Shown here: positions 56,323 to 64,000 of the stretch, one piece after another
Position numbering within the stretch: the first letter of the stretch is position 1
Layout of the letters: each line of letters starts with the position of its first letter
NCBI GenBank assembly: GCA_963776675.1
Contig: CAVZNR010000029.1
Location: 136,518 to 200,517, forward strand
Length of the DNA: 64,000 nucleotides
Origin: Hyphomicrobium_A sp963776675
GTDB lineage: Bacteria > Pseudomonadota > Alphaproteobacteria > Rhizobiales > Hyphomicrobiaceae
Direction of reading: 5' to 3'
Notes under the pieces: generated by a model
Database searches by the model: none
What the model was told of the DNA's origin: nothing
What the model saw: the letters and a program-made list of their open reading frames with translations, nothing else
Translations under genes and position numbers: made by a program

Positions 56323-56852
56323 TCACATGCGTTCGCCGGGTAGAAGGCTCGCTTGCTTCACCCAGCCGGCGAGCTGTGCTTCGTCGAGCTGGTCGTCCTC
56401 GCGGATGTCGAGATAGCGCACGTCTTTTTGCTTCGACTTGCCGGGCGGGACGGGACGCAACGACGGCGCCGCGGAAGAACGCCACTTTCACGTATCTCGT
56501 GAAGCAATGAAAGCTGAGGAACCAGGTCTCTCCCGCCAGGGCCGTCGACGCCGTAGAAGGGCGAGTTCCATTTGACCGCCTTCACCACGCCGGGGACGGT
56601 GCGCACGATAAGCGCGTCGAGGCGGCGCCCGAGGTCGCGTTTCCAGCCCGGCATGGCGGCGATGTAGGCCTGCACGGGGGCGTCGCCGTGGGCCTTCGCG
56701 ATCTGAGGGTTGCCGCCCGCGAGGAGGACTGGCTTCGCGACCTTGCGGGCCGATGCTTTGGGGACGGACTTCGGCGCCGACTTGCGCGGCTTGGCAGCCT
56801 TCGCAGTGACCCGCTTGGCGGCGGCCTTGCGCTTGTGACGAGGCGGCTTCAT
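56323..56852 (-). CDS. DUF1801 domain protein, two frameshifts
   Basis: From MKPPRHKRKAAAKRVTAKAAKPRK, a basic Lys/Ala/Pro-rich N-terminus of ~50 residues, to DAPVQAYIAAMPGWKRDLGRRLDALIVRTVPGVVKAVKWNSPFYGVDG, then frame breaks near 56530 and 56464, and a C-terminus SLRPVPPGKSKQKDVRYLDIREDDQLDEAQLAGWVKQASLLPGERM split across frames. All pieces fit DUF1801. Both breaks are extra bases. The tail of basic residues may bind nucleic acid; unknown function. Confidence 0.75.
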
Positions 56853-56916
56853 CGGGCGCAATATCCTGCGCCTGCGCAGGGTCGGCAAGCGCGACGGCTA
56901 GAGCTGATCGGCTGGA

Positions 56917-58912
56917 TTATGCCGCTGCCGGCGGCAGCGTCGGCCGCTGCACGTACGGCATGGGCGCGTGCTCGGGCAGCTCGCACAGGCCACCACCTGC
57001 GTAGAGGTGGTGCCAGAGCTGGGTCGACAGCACGCCGCTCAAGCCCATCTTGAGGAAGACGTTGAGCTTGTCGGCCTGACCCGAGGCGACGACGTTGTAG
57101 TCGTGCAGCACGGTCTCGGGATCGAAGTAGCCGGTCTTCAGAAGCGCCTCTCGGCTCATGAGCTGGCGCACGTACGGCGGCGGATCGGCGAAGAACGATT
57201 CCGCCAGTGGCGCGCGGAACATGCCCTTGGGGCGGTAGGCCACCTCGTGGGGCAGCACGCGGGACGCCGCCTGGCGCAGGATGTACTTGTCCTGCCGGAC
57301 GCCGCGCAGCTTCCAGCGCGGGGCCAGCTTCGAGGTGAATTCGATCAAGTCCTCGTCGAGGAACGGGTAGCGCGTCTCGACGGAGTTGGCCATGGCCACG
57401 CGGTCGCCCTTGTGGTTGAGCAGCAGACCGGCGAGGTGGACCTTGTAGCCGTAATAGAGCGACTGATTGAGCGGCGACCAGCGGCGCATGCGCTCGTGAT
57501 CGAGCGGCACGTCCTCGTAGGCGACGTGGCTTCCGAGCTGGTCCTTCATCGCCGCGCTGAAGTAGCGGTCGCGGGACTGCGCGACAAGGTGATAGAGCGC
57601 GGCTTGCGCGTGCGCGCGGCCGGCGAGGCCGTCGATGCGCCGCAGCTCCGCGGTGCTGGCGTGCGGCGCCATCACCCTGCGGAGGACGCGGTTGATCCAG
57701 TCGCTGCCCTTCCAGCCGCCGGCGTCCATCCAATAGGTGAGCTGGCGCAGCTTGAACCAGACGTAGCCGCCGAACGCCTCGTCCGAGCCTTCGCCCGTGA
57801 GCGCCACCTTGTAGCCCTGGTGGTGCACCTCCTGCGACAGGCACCACAGCGCCGCGCAGGACGTATCGATGACGGGGCTGTCGGCCGAGGCGATGAGCTT
57901 GGCGTAGGTGTCGGAGATGACGCGCGCGTCGCTGGTCAGGATCGTGGGCAGGCTGCCGAGATGGCGCGCGGTAACGAGCGCGTCGCTCGTCTCGTCCAGG
58001 CCCTTGCCCGGCACCTGGATGGTGAAGCTGGGGACCGGGCGGCCGCGCACGCGGGACGCCGTGGCCAGCACGTAGGCCGAAATCGACGCCGCCCGACAGG
58101 TAGCCGACGACCGGCACGTCGGCGCGCAGGCGGATCTCGACCGAACGCCGGAACTTCTCCTCGAAGGTGTCGACGAGACGTGTGCCGTTGGCATCGTCGA
58201 GCTCGTCGCCGGCGTCGGGAAAATCGAAATCCCAGTAGCGGCGCTCGACGACGTCCGCACGCTTGCCGTCGCTGCGGAAGGCGATCCTGAGATAGTGACC
58301 GGGCAGCAGCGACTCGACGCCCTCGAACATGGTGCGCCGGGTCGACATGGCGAAGAACGTGAACAGGTGGTCGAGGCCGCGCGGATCGGTCTTTACCGGC
58401 ACGTCGCCGGATGCGAGCAGCGCCTTGATCTCCGATCCGAAGTAGACCCAGTCGCCCTGGCGTGACCAGTGCAGCGGGCAGATGCCCACGCGGTCGCGGG
58501 CGAGAAAGACGGTGCGCTTGGAGAAGTCGACAAGCGCCAGGGCGAACTGCCCCTTGAGGTGGCTGAACACGTCCTCGCCGTACTCCTCGTAGAGGTGCAC
58601 GATGATCTCGGTGTCGGTGTGGGTGCGGAAGACGTGGCCGCGGGCCTCGAGCTCGGCCTTGCGCTCGGGGTAGTCGAACAGCTCGCCGTTGTAGATGACG
58701 GCGACGGTGCGGTCCTCGTTGAAGATCGGCTGATGCCCGTCGCCCAATCCGATGATCGAGAGGCGGCGGTGCGCGAGTCCTACGCCGGGGCGTACGAGAA
58801 AGCCTTCGTCATCGGGGCCGCGATGGAACAGGGCATCGGCCATGCGCCGCAACGCGGCAGGATCCGGTTGCCGCTTGCCGGTCAGGTCGATCAGTCCCGC
58901 GATCCCGCACAT
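56917..58912 (-). CDS. asnB: Asparagine synthase (glutamine-hydrolysing), one frameshift
   Basis: About 665 residues. The class II glutaminase has the N-terminal Cys (MCGIAGLIDL), then AVIYNGELFDYPERKAELEARGH, and the synthase domain starts at VPVVGYLSGGVD, where one extra base (near 58081) breaks the ATP-pyrophosphate loop and moves the rest to another frame (SAYVLATASRVRGRPVPSFTIQ). The remainder, with ALTGEGSDEAFGGYVWFKLRQ and NSVETRYPFLDEDLIEF, is complete. Makes asparagine from aspartate with glutamine and ATP. Confidence 0.9.
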
Positions 58913-59064
58913 GGGCCCTCTTCAGGTCGATTTTTGAACTGGCATTGATTCGGTAAATGGGGGGTTACAGTGCGCCTTATACGGCGTCTGTTCCGCCGGT
59001 AGCAGCGATCCCATCAGGGGCTAGCTATAGCAGGCGGCCATTCCTGTCGCGCTAAAACGATGGC

Positions 59065-59811
59065 TCAAATAAGACGCAACGCCTTCATGCTGGCGTGTCC
59101 GTCGCGGCCCACGATGATGTGATCGTGGACGGAGATGCCGAGCGCCCCTGCGGCTGCGACGATCTGCTTCGTCATGTCGATGTCCACGCGCGACGGTGCG
59201 GGATCGCCGGACGGGTGATTGTGCACCAGCACAACCGCGGTGGCCGACAGCTCCAGCGCCCTCTTCACCACCTCGCGCACATAGACGGGCGTGTGGTCGA
59301 CGGTGCCCTGCTGTTGCACCTCATCTGCAATAAGGCGGTTCCTCTTGTCGAGAAACAGCACGCGGAATTGCTCGCGGTGCTCGTAGCTCTGGGCGGCGCG
59401 CAAGTAGTCGAGCACCTGCTTCCACGACGACAGCGCCGGCCTCTGCATGATCTGCGAGCGCATGAGGCGCAGCGCGGCTGCACGCACGAGCTTCAGCTCG
59501 GTGACGACGGCCTCGCCGACGTCCTCCACCTCCTTGAGGCGGGGCTCGGGCGCATTGACCACCTCGGCGAACGAGCCGAAGCGGGCGATCAAACGCTTCG
59601 CCAGCTCCTTGGTGTCGCGGCGCGGCAAGGCGCGAAACAGCACCAGCTCGAGCAGCTCGTAGTCGGGCAGCGCATCGCCGCCGCCCTTGTTGAAGCGCTG
59701 GCGCAGACGCTGGCGGTGGCCGGCATGGTGCGGCGTCGGCGCGTCGAGGAAGGAGTGCTGGTCGCCCGGGCTTGCGGTGTCGCCGTCGCCGTCTTTTACG
59801 CGACCCGCCAT
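59065..59811 (-). CDS. radC: RadC family JAB-domain protein
   Basis: 248 residues. A RadC-type N-terminus (DYELLELVLFRALPRRDTKELAKRLI) is followed by an MPN+/JAMM domain with VVLVHNHPSGDPAPSRVDIDMTKQI, the zinc-binding HxHxnD. RadC's DNA-repair role is doubtful in the literature; this is a family label. It follows map by 13 bp on the same strand, a usual pair in Hyphomicrobiales. Confidence 0.92.
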   Translation of the reverse strand: MAGRVKDGDGDTASPGDQHSFLDAPTPHHAGHRQRLRQRFNKGGGDALPDYELLELVLFRALPRRDTKELAKRLIARFGSFAEVVNAPEPRLKEVEDVGEAVVTELKLVRAAALRLMRSQIMQRPALSSWKQVLDYLRAAQSYEHREQFRVLFLDKRNRLIADEVQQQGTVDHTPVYVREVVKRALELSATAVVLVHNHPSGDPAPSRVDIDMTKQIVAAAGALGISVHDHIIVGRDGHASMKALRLI

Positions 59812-59824
59812 GAGGAGCAGCGCC

Positions 59825-60649
59825 TCAGTTGAGCTCGAACTGCGGGCAGTCGAGGCCCTTGGGCGAGTGGGTGAAGACCTCGCAGCCGGTCTCGGTCACG
59901 CCGACCGTGTGCTCGAACTGGGCGGAGAGCTCGCGGTCGCGCGTCACGGCCGTCCAGCCGTCGGGCAGCACTTTGACGTGCGGGCGCCCCAGGTTGATCA
60001 TCGGCTCGATGGTGAACAGCATGCCGGGCTCGAGCATCACGCCTTCGCCGGGCTCGCCGTAGTGCAGAATGTTGGGGCGGTCGTGAAACACGCGCCCGAG
60101 CCCGTGCCCGCAAAAGTCGCGCACGACGCTGCAGCGCTCGGCCTCCGCGTAGGACTGGATGGCAGCGCCGATGTGTCCGGTGGTGACGCCGGGTCTCGTG
60201 ACGGCGACCCCGCGCTTCAGGGCCTCATAGGTCACGTAGATCAGCCGCTCGGCACGCCGCGAGATGCGGCCCACCGCGAACATGCGGCTCGTGTCGCCAT
60301 GCCAGCCGTCGACGATGAGGGTCACGTCGATATTGACGATGTCGCCCTCGCGCAGCGGCTTCGGCCCGGGAATGCCGTGGCACACCACGTGATTGATCGA
60401 GGTGCAGATGGATTTCGGAAATCCGCGGTAGTTGAGCGGAGCCGGCACGGCGCCATGGTCGATGGCGAACTCGAGCACCAGGTCGTCCAGGGTCTCGGTG
60501 GTGACGCCGGGCCGCACGTGCTCGCTCAGCATGTCGAGCGCTTCGGCCGCGAGCTTTCCGGCCACGCGCATGCCTTCGAAGGCTTCCGGTCCGTGCAGTT
60601 TGATTTTGCCGTCGCGGTCAGGAGCGCGGCCGACTTCGACATTCGACAT
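59825..60649 (-). CDS. map: Methionine aminopeptidase, type I
   Basis: 274 residues from MSNVEVGRAPDRDGK. Removes the initiator methionine. Metal ligands are in VNIDVTLIVDGWHGDTSRMF, VVRDFCGHGLGRVFHDRPNILHYG and MLFTIEPMI. The frame is open upstream to 60745 without homology. Followed closely by radC. Confidence 0.96.
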   Translation of the reverse strand: MSNVEVGRAPDRDGKIKLHGPEAFEGMRVAGKLAAEALDMLSEHVRPGVTTETLDDLVLEFAIDHGAVPAPLNYRGFPKSICTSINHVVCHGIPGPKPLREGDIVNIDVTLIVDGWHGDTSRMFAVGRISRRAERLIYVTYEALKRGVAVTRPGVTTGHIGAAIQSYAEAERCSVVRDFCGHGLGRVFHDRPNILHYGEPGEGVMLEPGMLFTIEPMINLGRPHVKVLPDGWTAVTRDRELSAQFEHTVGVTETGCEVFTHSPKGLDCPQFELN

Positions 60650-60748
60650 GTTCTGATCCTGAGACCCGTTGAGGTGTATCAGAAATGTAGTGCAATTTGC
60701 GCCCGCCGCAATGCGCTTGGCGGACACAGGCCATCGCAGCAACAATTA

Positions 60749-60776
60749 GGGCCCGAGCGCTGGCAGCGCCGGGCCC
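60749..60776 (-). terminator. Terminator after rplS
   Basis: On the minus strand GGGCCCGGCGCT and AGCGCTCGGGCCC pair with one bulge and a 3-base loop, followed by TAATTGTT. It ends rplS (stop at 60800) and lies upstream of map. Confidence 0.6.
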
Positions 60777-60799
60777 CTTATAACAATCCGAGCCTGGGA

Positions 60800-61459
60800 T
60801 CAGGCCTTGGGCTCTTCCTCGCCTTCGGCGGGGACCTCGGCTGCGGCGGCCTCGGCGACGAGGTTCTGGGCCTGCTCGATCCAGTTGTCCTTCTCGATGC
60901 GCCCGTCGAGCTGCAGCGTCTCGTCGATGTTGGCGATATCGTCGTCGGACAGGTTGGCGATCTGCTCGAGCTTCATGCAGTTGAGCTGCCGCAGGCGGGC
61001 CGCCAGATCGGTATCGATGCCCTTGATCTGCGTGAGATCGTCGGGCTCGCCCTTCTGCTTCTTGAAGCCCTTCCACTGCGCGTTGAGGCGACGCGCGCGC
61101 GCGTCCGAGCGCTCAGGGATACGTGCCGACTTACCGCGGCGTCCGCGGAGATAGTAGAGCTTGGCGCGGCGCACCTTGCCGCGGCGCAAAACCTCGATCT
61201 CGGCGATGTAGGGTGAGTAGATCGGGAAGACGCGCTCGACGCCTTCGCCGTAGGAGATCTTGCGGACCGTGAAGCTCTCGTTGATGCCGCCGCCGGCGCG
61301 GGCGATGACGACGCCTTCGTAAGCCTGCTGGCGCGTGTTGTTGCCCTCGATGACCTTCACCATCACGCGGACGGTGTCACCAGGGCCGAACTCCGGCACG
61401 GCGCGCTTCATCGTGACGGCGGTCATTTGCTCGCGCTCGAGCTCTTGGATGATGTTCAT
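60800..61459 (-). CDS. rplS: 50S ribosomal protein L19 with a C-terminal helix-hairpin-helix extension
   Basis: 220 residues, about 90 longer than most L19. The first ~125 residues are normal L19 (FGPGDTVRVMVKVIEGNNTRQQAYEGVVIARAGGGINESFTVRK, RVFPIYSPYIAEIEVLRRGKVRRAKLYYLRGRRGKSARI). From ~130 comes DDLTQIKGIDTDLAARLRQLNCMKLEQIANLSDDDIANIDETLQLDGRIEKDNWIEQAQNL, a helix-hairpin-helix (H3TH)-like module, and an acidic Ala/Glu tail. L21 proteins in Hyphomicrobiales have a comparable extension. It is followed by a terminator. Confidence 0.93.
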   Translation of the reverse strand: MNIIQELEREQMTAVTMKRAVPEFGPGDTVRVMVKVIEGNNTRQQAYEGVVIARAGGGINESFTVRKISYGEGVERVFPIYSPYIAEIEVLRRGKVRRAKLYYLRGRRGKSARIPERSDARARRLNAQWKGFKKQKGEPDDLTQIKGIDTDLAARLRQLNCMKLEQIANLSDDDIANIDETLQLDGRIEKDNWIEQAQNLVAEAAAAEVPAEGEEEPKA

Positions 61460-61605
61460 AGTGCACCTTAAGCATAGCAATGGGCCGTGGCGGCTCGGCA
61501 CGACAGGCCGGCACCCCGCTACGGCAAGCCTTGGGGAATTGGCGCGGTCATAGCTGATATGGGCGGGGTTGTCGATATGGTCTTTGCAGCGATTTGTGAG
61601 GCCTT

Positions 61606-62342
61606 TCAGGGCTTGGGGGCCCGCCTCGGGCCGGCGATGAGGTCGGGCCGGCGCTCCGCCGTCAGGCGCTCGGCCTCCCGGCGGCGCCATTCGGCGATCT
61701 TCTTGTGGTCGCCCGACAGCAGCACCTCGGGGATCTCGCGCCCCTCCCACTCGCGCGGTTTGGTGTAGTGCGGGTGCTCCAGAAGGCCGGCCTCGAAGCT
61801 TTCCTCGGTGAGCAATTCCGTGGCGCCGACCACCCCGGGCAAGAGCCGCACGCAGGCATCGATCAGCACCATCGCCGCAAGCTCTCCGCCGGAGAGCACA
61901 TAGTCGCCGATGGAGACCTCGCGCATGCCCCGCGCCGCGATGACCCGCTCGTCGATGCCCTCGAAGCGGCCGGCCAGCAACAGGACACCGGGGCCACCGG
62001 CGAGCTCGCGGGCCATCGCCTGATCGAGGCGCTCGCCCCGCGGCGACAGATAGAGAAGTGGCGCCTCCGGGGCATCGGCACGGGCGTGGTCGATGGCGGT
62101 GGCGAGCACATCGGCGCGCATCACCATGCCGGCACCGCCGCCGGCGGGCGTGTCGTCGACCGCGCGGTGGCGGCCGAGGCCGAAGTCGCGGATGGCGAAC
62201 GGTGCTAAGCGACCAGATCCCGGCCTGCAGGGCTTGTCCGGCGAGCGAATGGCCCAAGCGGCCCGGGAAACATCTCCGGAAACAGCGTCAGCACCGTCGC
62301 CCGCCAGGGCGGCCGGCCGTCGCTTATTGGAATGTGCGGCAT
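61606..62342 (-). CDS. trmD: tRNA (guanine37-N1)-methyltransferase, two frameshifts
   Basis: From MPHIPISDGRPPWRATVLTLFPEMFPGPLG, then breaks near 62251 and 62197, to GGGAGMVMRADVLATAIDHARADAPEAPLLYLSPRGERLDQAMARELAG and the knot ERVIAARGMREVSIGDYVLSGGELAAMVLIDA, ending near EVLLSGDHKKIAEWRRREAERLT. Both breaks are one-base insertions; together ~245 residues. Methylates G37 of tRNAs and prevents frameshifting. rplS follows by 146 bp. rimM and rpsP, usually upstream, are not adjacent. Confidence 0.92.
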
Positions 62343-62366
62343 ATGACTACACGCGGATATCTGTTT

Positions 62367-62466
62367 CCCTCCCCCCTTGTGGGGGAGGGTAAGGGAGGGG
62401 GGTGTCCAGGCCATCCGAGGTGTTTGGACCACCCCCACCCCAGCCCTCCCCCATCAAGGGGGAGGG
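62367..62466. repeat. Pair of GC-rich palindromes
   Basis: CCCTCCCCCC/GGGGGAGGG and CCCTCCCCC/GGGGGAGGG hairpins, separated by about 65 bp, just upstream of trmD. Similar in type to, but distinct in sequence from, the CTCTCCC repeats. Confidence 0.75.
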
Positions 62467-62520
62467 AGAAGTAGAGCAAGAACGCGCCCTTCCGCTAGCC
62501 TGACGCGAAGCGCGTCGCTC

Positions 62521-62808
62521 TTAAACCCCCTCCACGACCACGATGTCGATGGTGCCGGCGCCGATGCGCTCTTTCTTCGCCTCGGCGTATTCGGGCGAGC
62601 GCGCGTAGCCGAGCGCGGCCTCGTAGCTGGGAAACTCCAGCACGACGTTGCGGGCGGTTCCCCTGCCTTCCATAATCTCGCAGCGGCCGCCGCGCACGAT
62701 CGGGTGGCCCCCGAACTTGTCGAGCGCCACCTTCGATTTGGCGACATAAGCGGCCCACTTCTCCGGGTTCGTCACCTCGGCGTGCGCAATCACATATCCT
62801 TTCGCCAT
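62521..62808 (-). CDS. DUF1330 family protein
   Basis: 95 residues. MAKGYVIAHAEVTNPEKWAAYVAKSKVALDKFGGHPIVRGGRCEIMEG and VVLEFPSYEAALGYARSPEYAEAKKER are DUF1330 motifs of the ferredoxin-like fold. Function unknown; similar proteins are small cytoplasmic. Between trmD's palindromes and pyrF on the same strand. Confidence 0.9.
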   Translation of the reverse strand: MAKGYVIAHAEVTNPEKWAAYVAKSKVALDKFGGHPIVRGGRCEIMEGRGTARNVVLEFPSYEAALGYARSPEYAEAKKERIGAGTIDIVVVEGV

Positions 62809-62844
62809 GGGCTTCGTCGTCCTCCGTTCGAGTTGCGTTTCTTG

Positions 62845-63565
62845 TCAGTGAGCGCGCGCGGCCTGCGCCTCACGGATGTGGTCGATGAATGTCTCAGCGA
62901 CGCCCTTGGGGTCGTCGGCCTGGGTAATGGGGCGTCCAACCACGATGTAGTCGGCTCCCGCCGCGATGGCGCGGTCGGGTGTGGTGATGCGCTCCTGGTC
63001 GTCGGACGCGCTACCCGTAAGGCGGATGCCCGGCGTGACGATCAGAAAGCCCGGCCCCACGGCGTCGCGGATGCGGCCCGCCTCCTGGCCCGAGGCGATC
63101 ACGCCGTCGAAGCCCGAACTCGCGTGCGAGCGTAGCGCGCCTCAGGACGAGGTCGGATGGCGTCAGCGTCGAGCCCTGCTGCTTGAGGTCGTCCGCCGTC
63201 AGGTTGGTGAGCACGGTGACCGCGAGCAGCTTCAGCCGGCTCTTGCCGCGGCCGGCGACCGCTGCCCGCAAGGTCTTGAGGTCGTGGCCGTGCACGGTCA
63301 GGAAGTCGACGCCGAAGTCGGTGGCGTTGGCAACGGCGCGTTCGACCGTGTTGCCGATGTCGAGAAGCTTCATGTCGAGAAAGACGTGCTTGCCGTCGGC
63401 CTTGAGGGCGCGCGCCAGCTCCAGACCGCCGGCAAACAGCAGCTCCAGACCGACCTTGTAGAAGCTGACGCTGTCATCGAGCTTGGCGACGAGACGCTGC
63501 GCCTCCTCGATGGCGGGCATGTCGAGGGCGACGATGAGGCGGTCTTTGGCGGTAACGTGGGTCAT
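62845..63565 (-). CDS. pyrF: Orotidine 5'-phosphate decarboxylase, one frameshift
   Basis: From MTHVTAKDRLIVALDMPAIEEA. The catalytic KHVFLDMKLLDIGNTV with Lys and Asp, VDFLTVHGHD and SRLKLLAVTVLTNLT read in one frame; near 63112 one extra base shifts to FGFDGVIASGQEAGRIRDAVGPGFLIVTPGIR and IAAGADYIVVGRPITQADDPKGVAETF. Together ~240 residues, normal for PyrF. Makes UMP in pyrimidine synthesis. Likely a sequence error. Confidence 0.94.
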
Positions 63566-63589
63566 GGGGGCGCCGGGGCTGGTTCGGCC

Positions 63590-64000
63590 CTATCCGTGCA
63601 GCACATGCGCAGCGCGCGCAAGCTTTTGGATGAGCGTCTTGAAGGTCTCCTGCGCGTCCTTGTTCTTGAGGTGGCCGTCCTCGCCGAAGCCCTCATGCGC
63701 GCGTGGGACGGCGAACTGATCGGGGAGCACCAGAGCGCCGAGACCCAGCTCCAGGACCGTGCGCAGGGTGATCAGGCCCCGCAAGCCGCCCATTCCGCCG
63801 GTCGAGGCCGAGCCCAGGGCAAAGACGCGCGTTTTGAAGACCTGCTGCGGCATCCCGTCCTCAGGCCGGCCGACCCAGTCGAGCGCGTTCTTGAGCAGGG
63901 GGGCGATCGAGGCGTTGTACTCGGGGCTGGCGATAAAGATGCCGCTATGGGCCTCCATCACGGCCTTCAGCTTCTTGGCATTGTCGGGCTTGCCCTCGGA
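63590..64000 (-). CDS. NADPH-dependent FMN reductase-like protein, 5' end outside window
   Basis: 137 residues visible, open to the window edge. IFIASPEYNASIAPLLKNALDWVGRPEDGMPQ and VFALGSASTGGMGGLRGLITLRTVLELG are typical of the flavodoxin-like NAD(P)H-dependent FMN reductase family. Its N-terminal nucleotide loop lies outside. It precedes pyrF on the same strand. Confidence 0.85.
   Translation of the reverse strand, partial: SEGKPDNAKKLKAVMEAHSGIFIASPEYNASIAPLLKNALDWVGRPEDGMPQQVFKTRVFALGSASTGGMGGLRGLITLRTVLELGLGALVLPDQFAVPRAHEGFGEDGHLKNKDAQETFKTLIQKLARAAHVLHG

Noticed and set aside
56968..58290. A 440-codon plus-strand open frame opposite asnB
   Set aside because: Antisense shadow of asnB, with no recognisable domain.

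Overview
The window reads as chromosomal DNA of a GC-rich alphaproteobacterium of the order Hyphomicrobiales (Rhizobiales). The signs are the gene sets ftsY-yciB, leuB/asd, hisB-hisH-hisA-hisF beside hslV/hslU, map-radC and trmD-rplS, a phasin, GC-rich palindromic intergenic repeats, and many DUF families typical of that order. A species cannot be named from sequence alone. No rRNA, tRNA, CRISPR array, prophage or replication origin was seen.

Layout. 1-2.5 kb: the 3' end of ftsY, two tandem yciB-type membrane genes and a MarR regulator. 2.6-14.9 kb, almost all minus strand: asd, leuB, a DUF4337 protein, gpmA, dapB, a GNAT acetyltransferase, a phasin, a Pif1/RecD-like helicase, a small PepSY-like secreted protein, typA, an MHS-type transporter and an unknown membrane protein. 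15.1-27.9 kb: trxB, an SMP-30-like protein, a LysR regulator, leuC, a methyltransferase, two zinc-protease-like genes, leuD, a DM13 protein, a VOC protein, two tandem small secreted paralogues, a DUF2244 protein, nth and a PAS-GGDEF-EAL protein. 28-35.5 kb: a his block interleaved with a DNA-ligase fragment, a Cas2/SinR-like gene and a DUF2628 gene, then hslV-SMR-hslU. 35.7-43.9 kb: an autotransporter, rlmN, two related four-helix membrane proteins, argG and a zinc-type diguanylate cyclase. 44-48.7 kb: two inverted copies of one insertion sequence flanking a restriction-type fragment and a secreted-protein gene. 48.8-58.9 kb: a DksA-like factor, a SpeE-like protein, a repeat-containing autotransporter, three DUF1801 relatives (one a remnant), an ethanolamine permease, a hairpin-rich segment and asnB. 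59-64 kb: radC, map, an extended rplS, trmD, a DUF1330 protein, pyrF and the start of an FMN reductase.

Function. Most genes are housekeeping: leucine (leuB, leuC, leuD), lysine/threonine (asd, dapB), histidine (hisA, hisB, hisF, hisH), arginine (argG) and asparagine (asnB) synthesis, translation (rplS, trmD, typA, rlmN, map), proteolysis (HslUV), redox (trxB) and repair (nth, radC). Accessory content is modest: surface autotransporters, c-di-GMP enzymes, the IS pair and several families I cannot name.

Quality caution. At least sixteen loci, including essential ones (dapB, trxB, leuC, hisB, argG, asnB, trmD, pyrF), are broken by single-base frame changes. Where direction can be judged these are one-base insertions, except in the second autotransporter, where they are one-base deletions. 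That is most simply read as residual sequencing or assembly error, so broken housekeeping genes are annotated here as single genes spanning the breaks.
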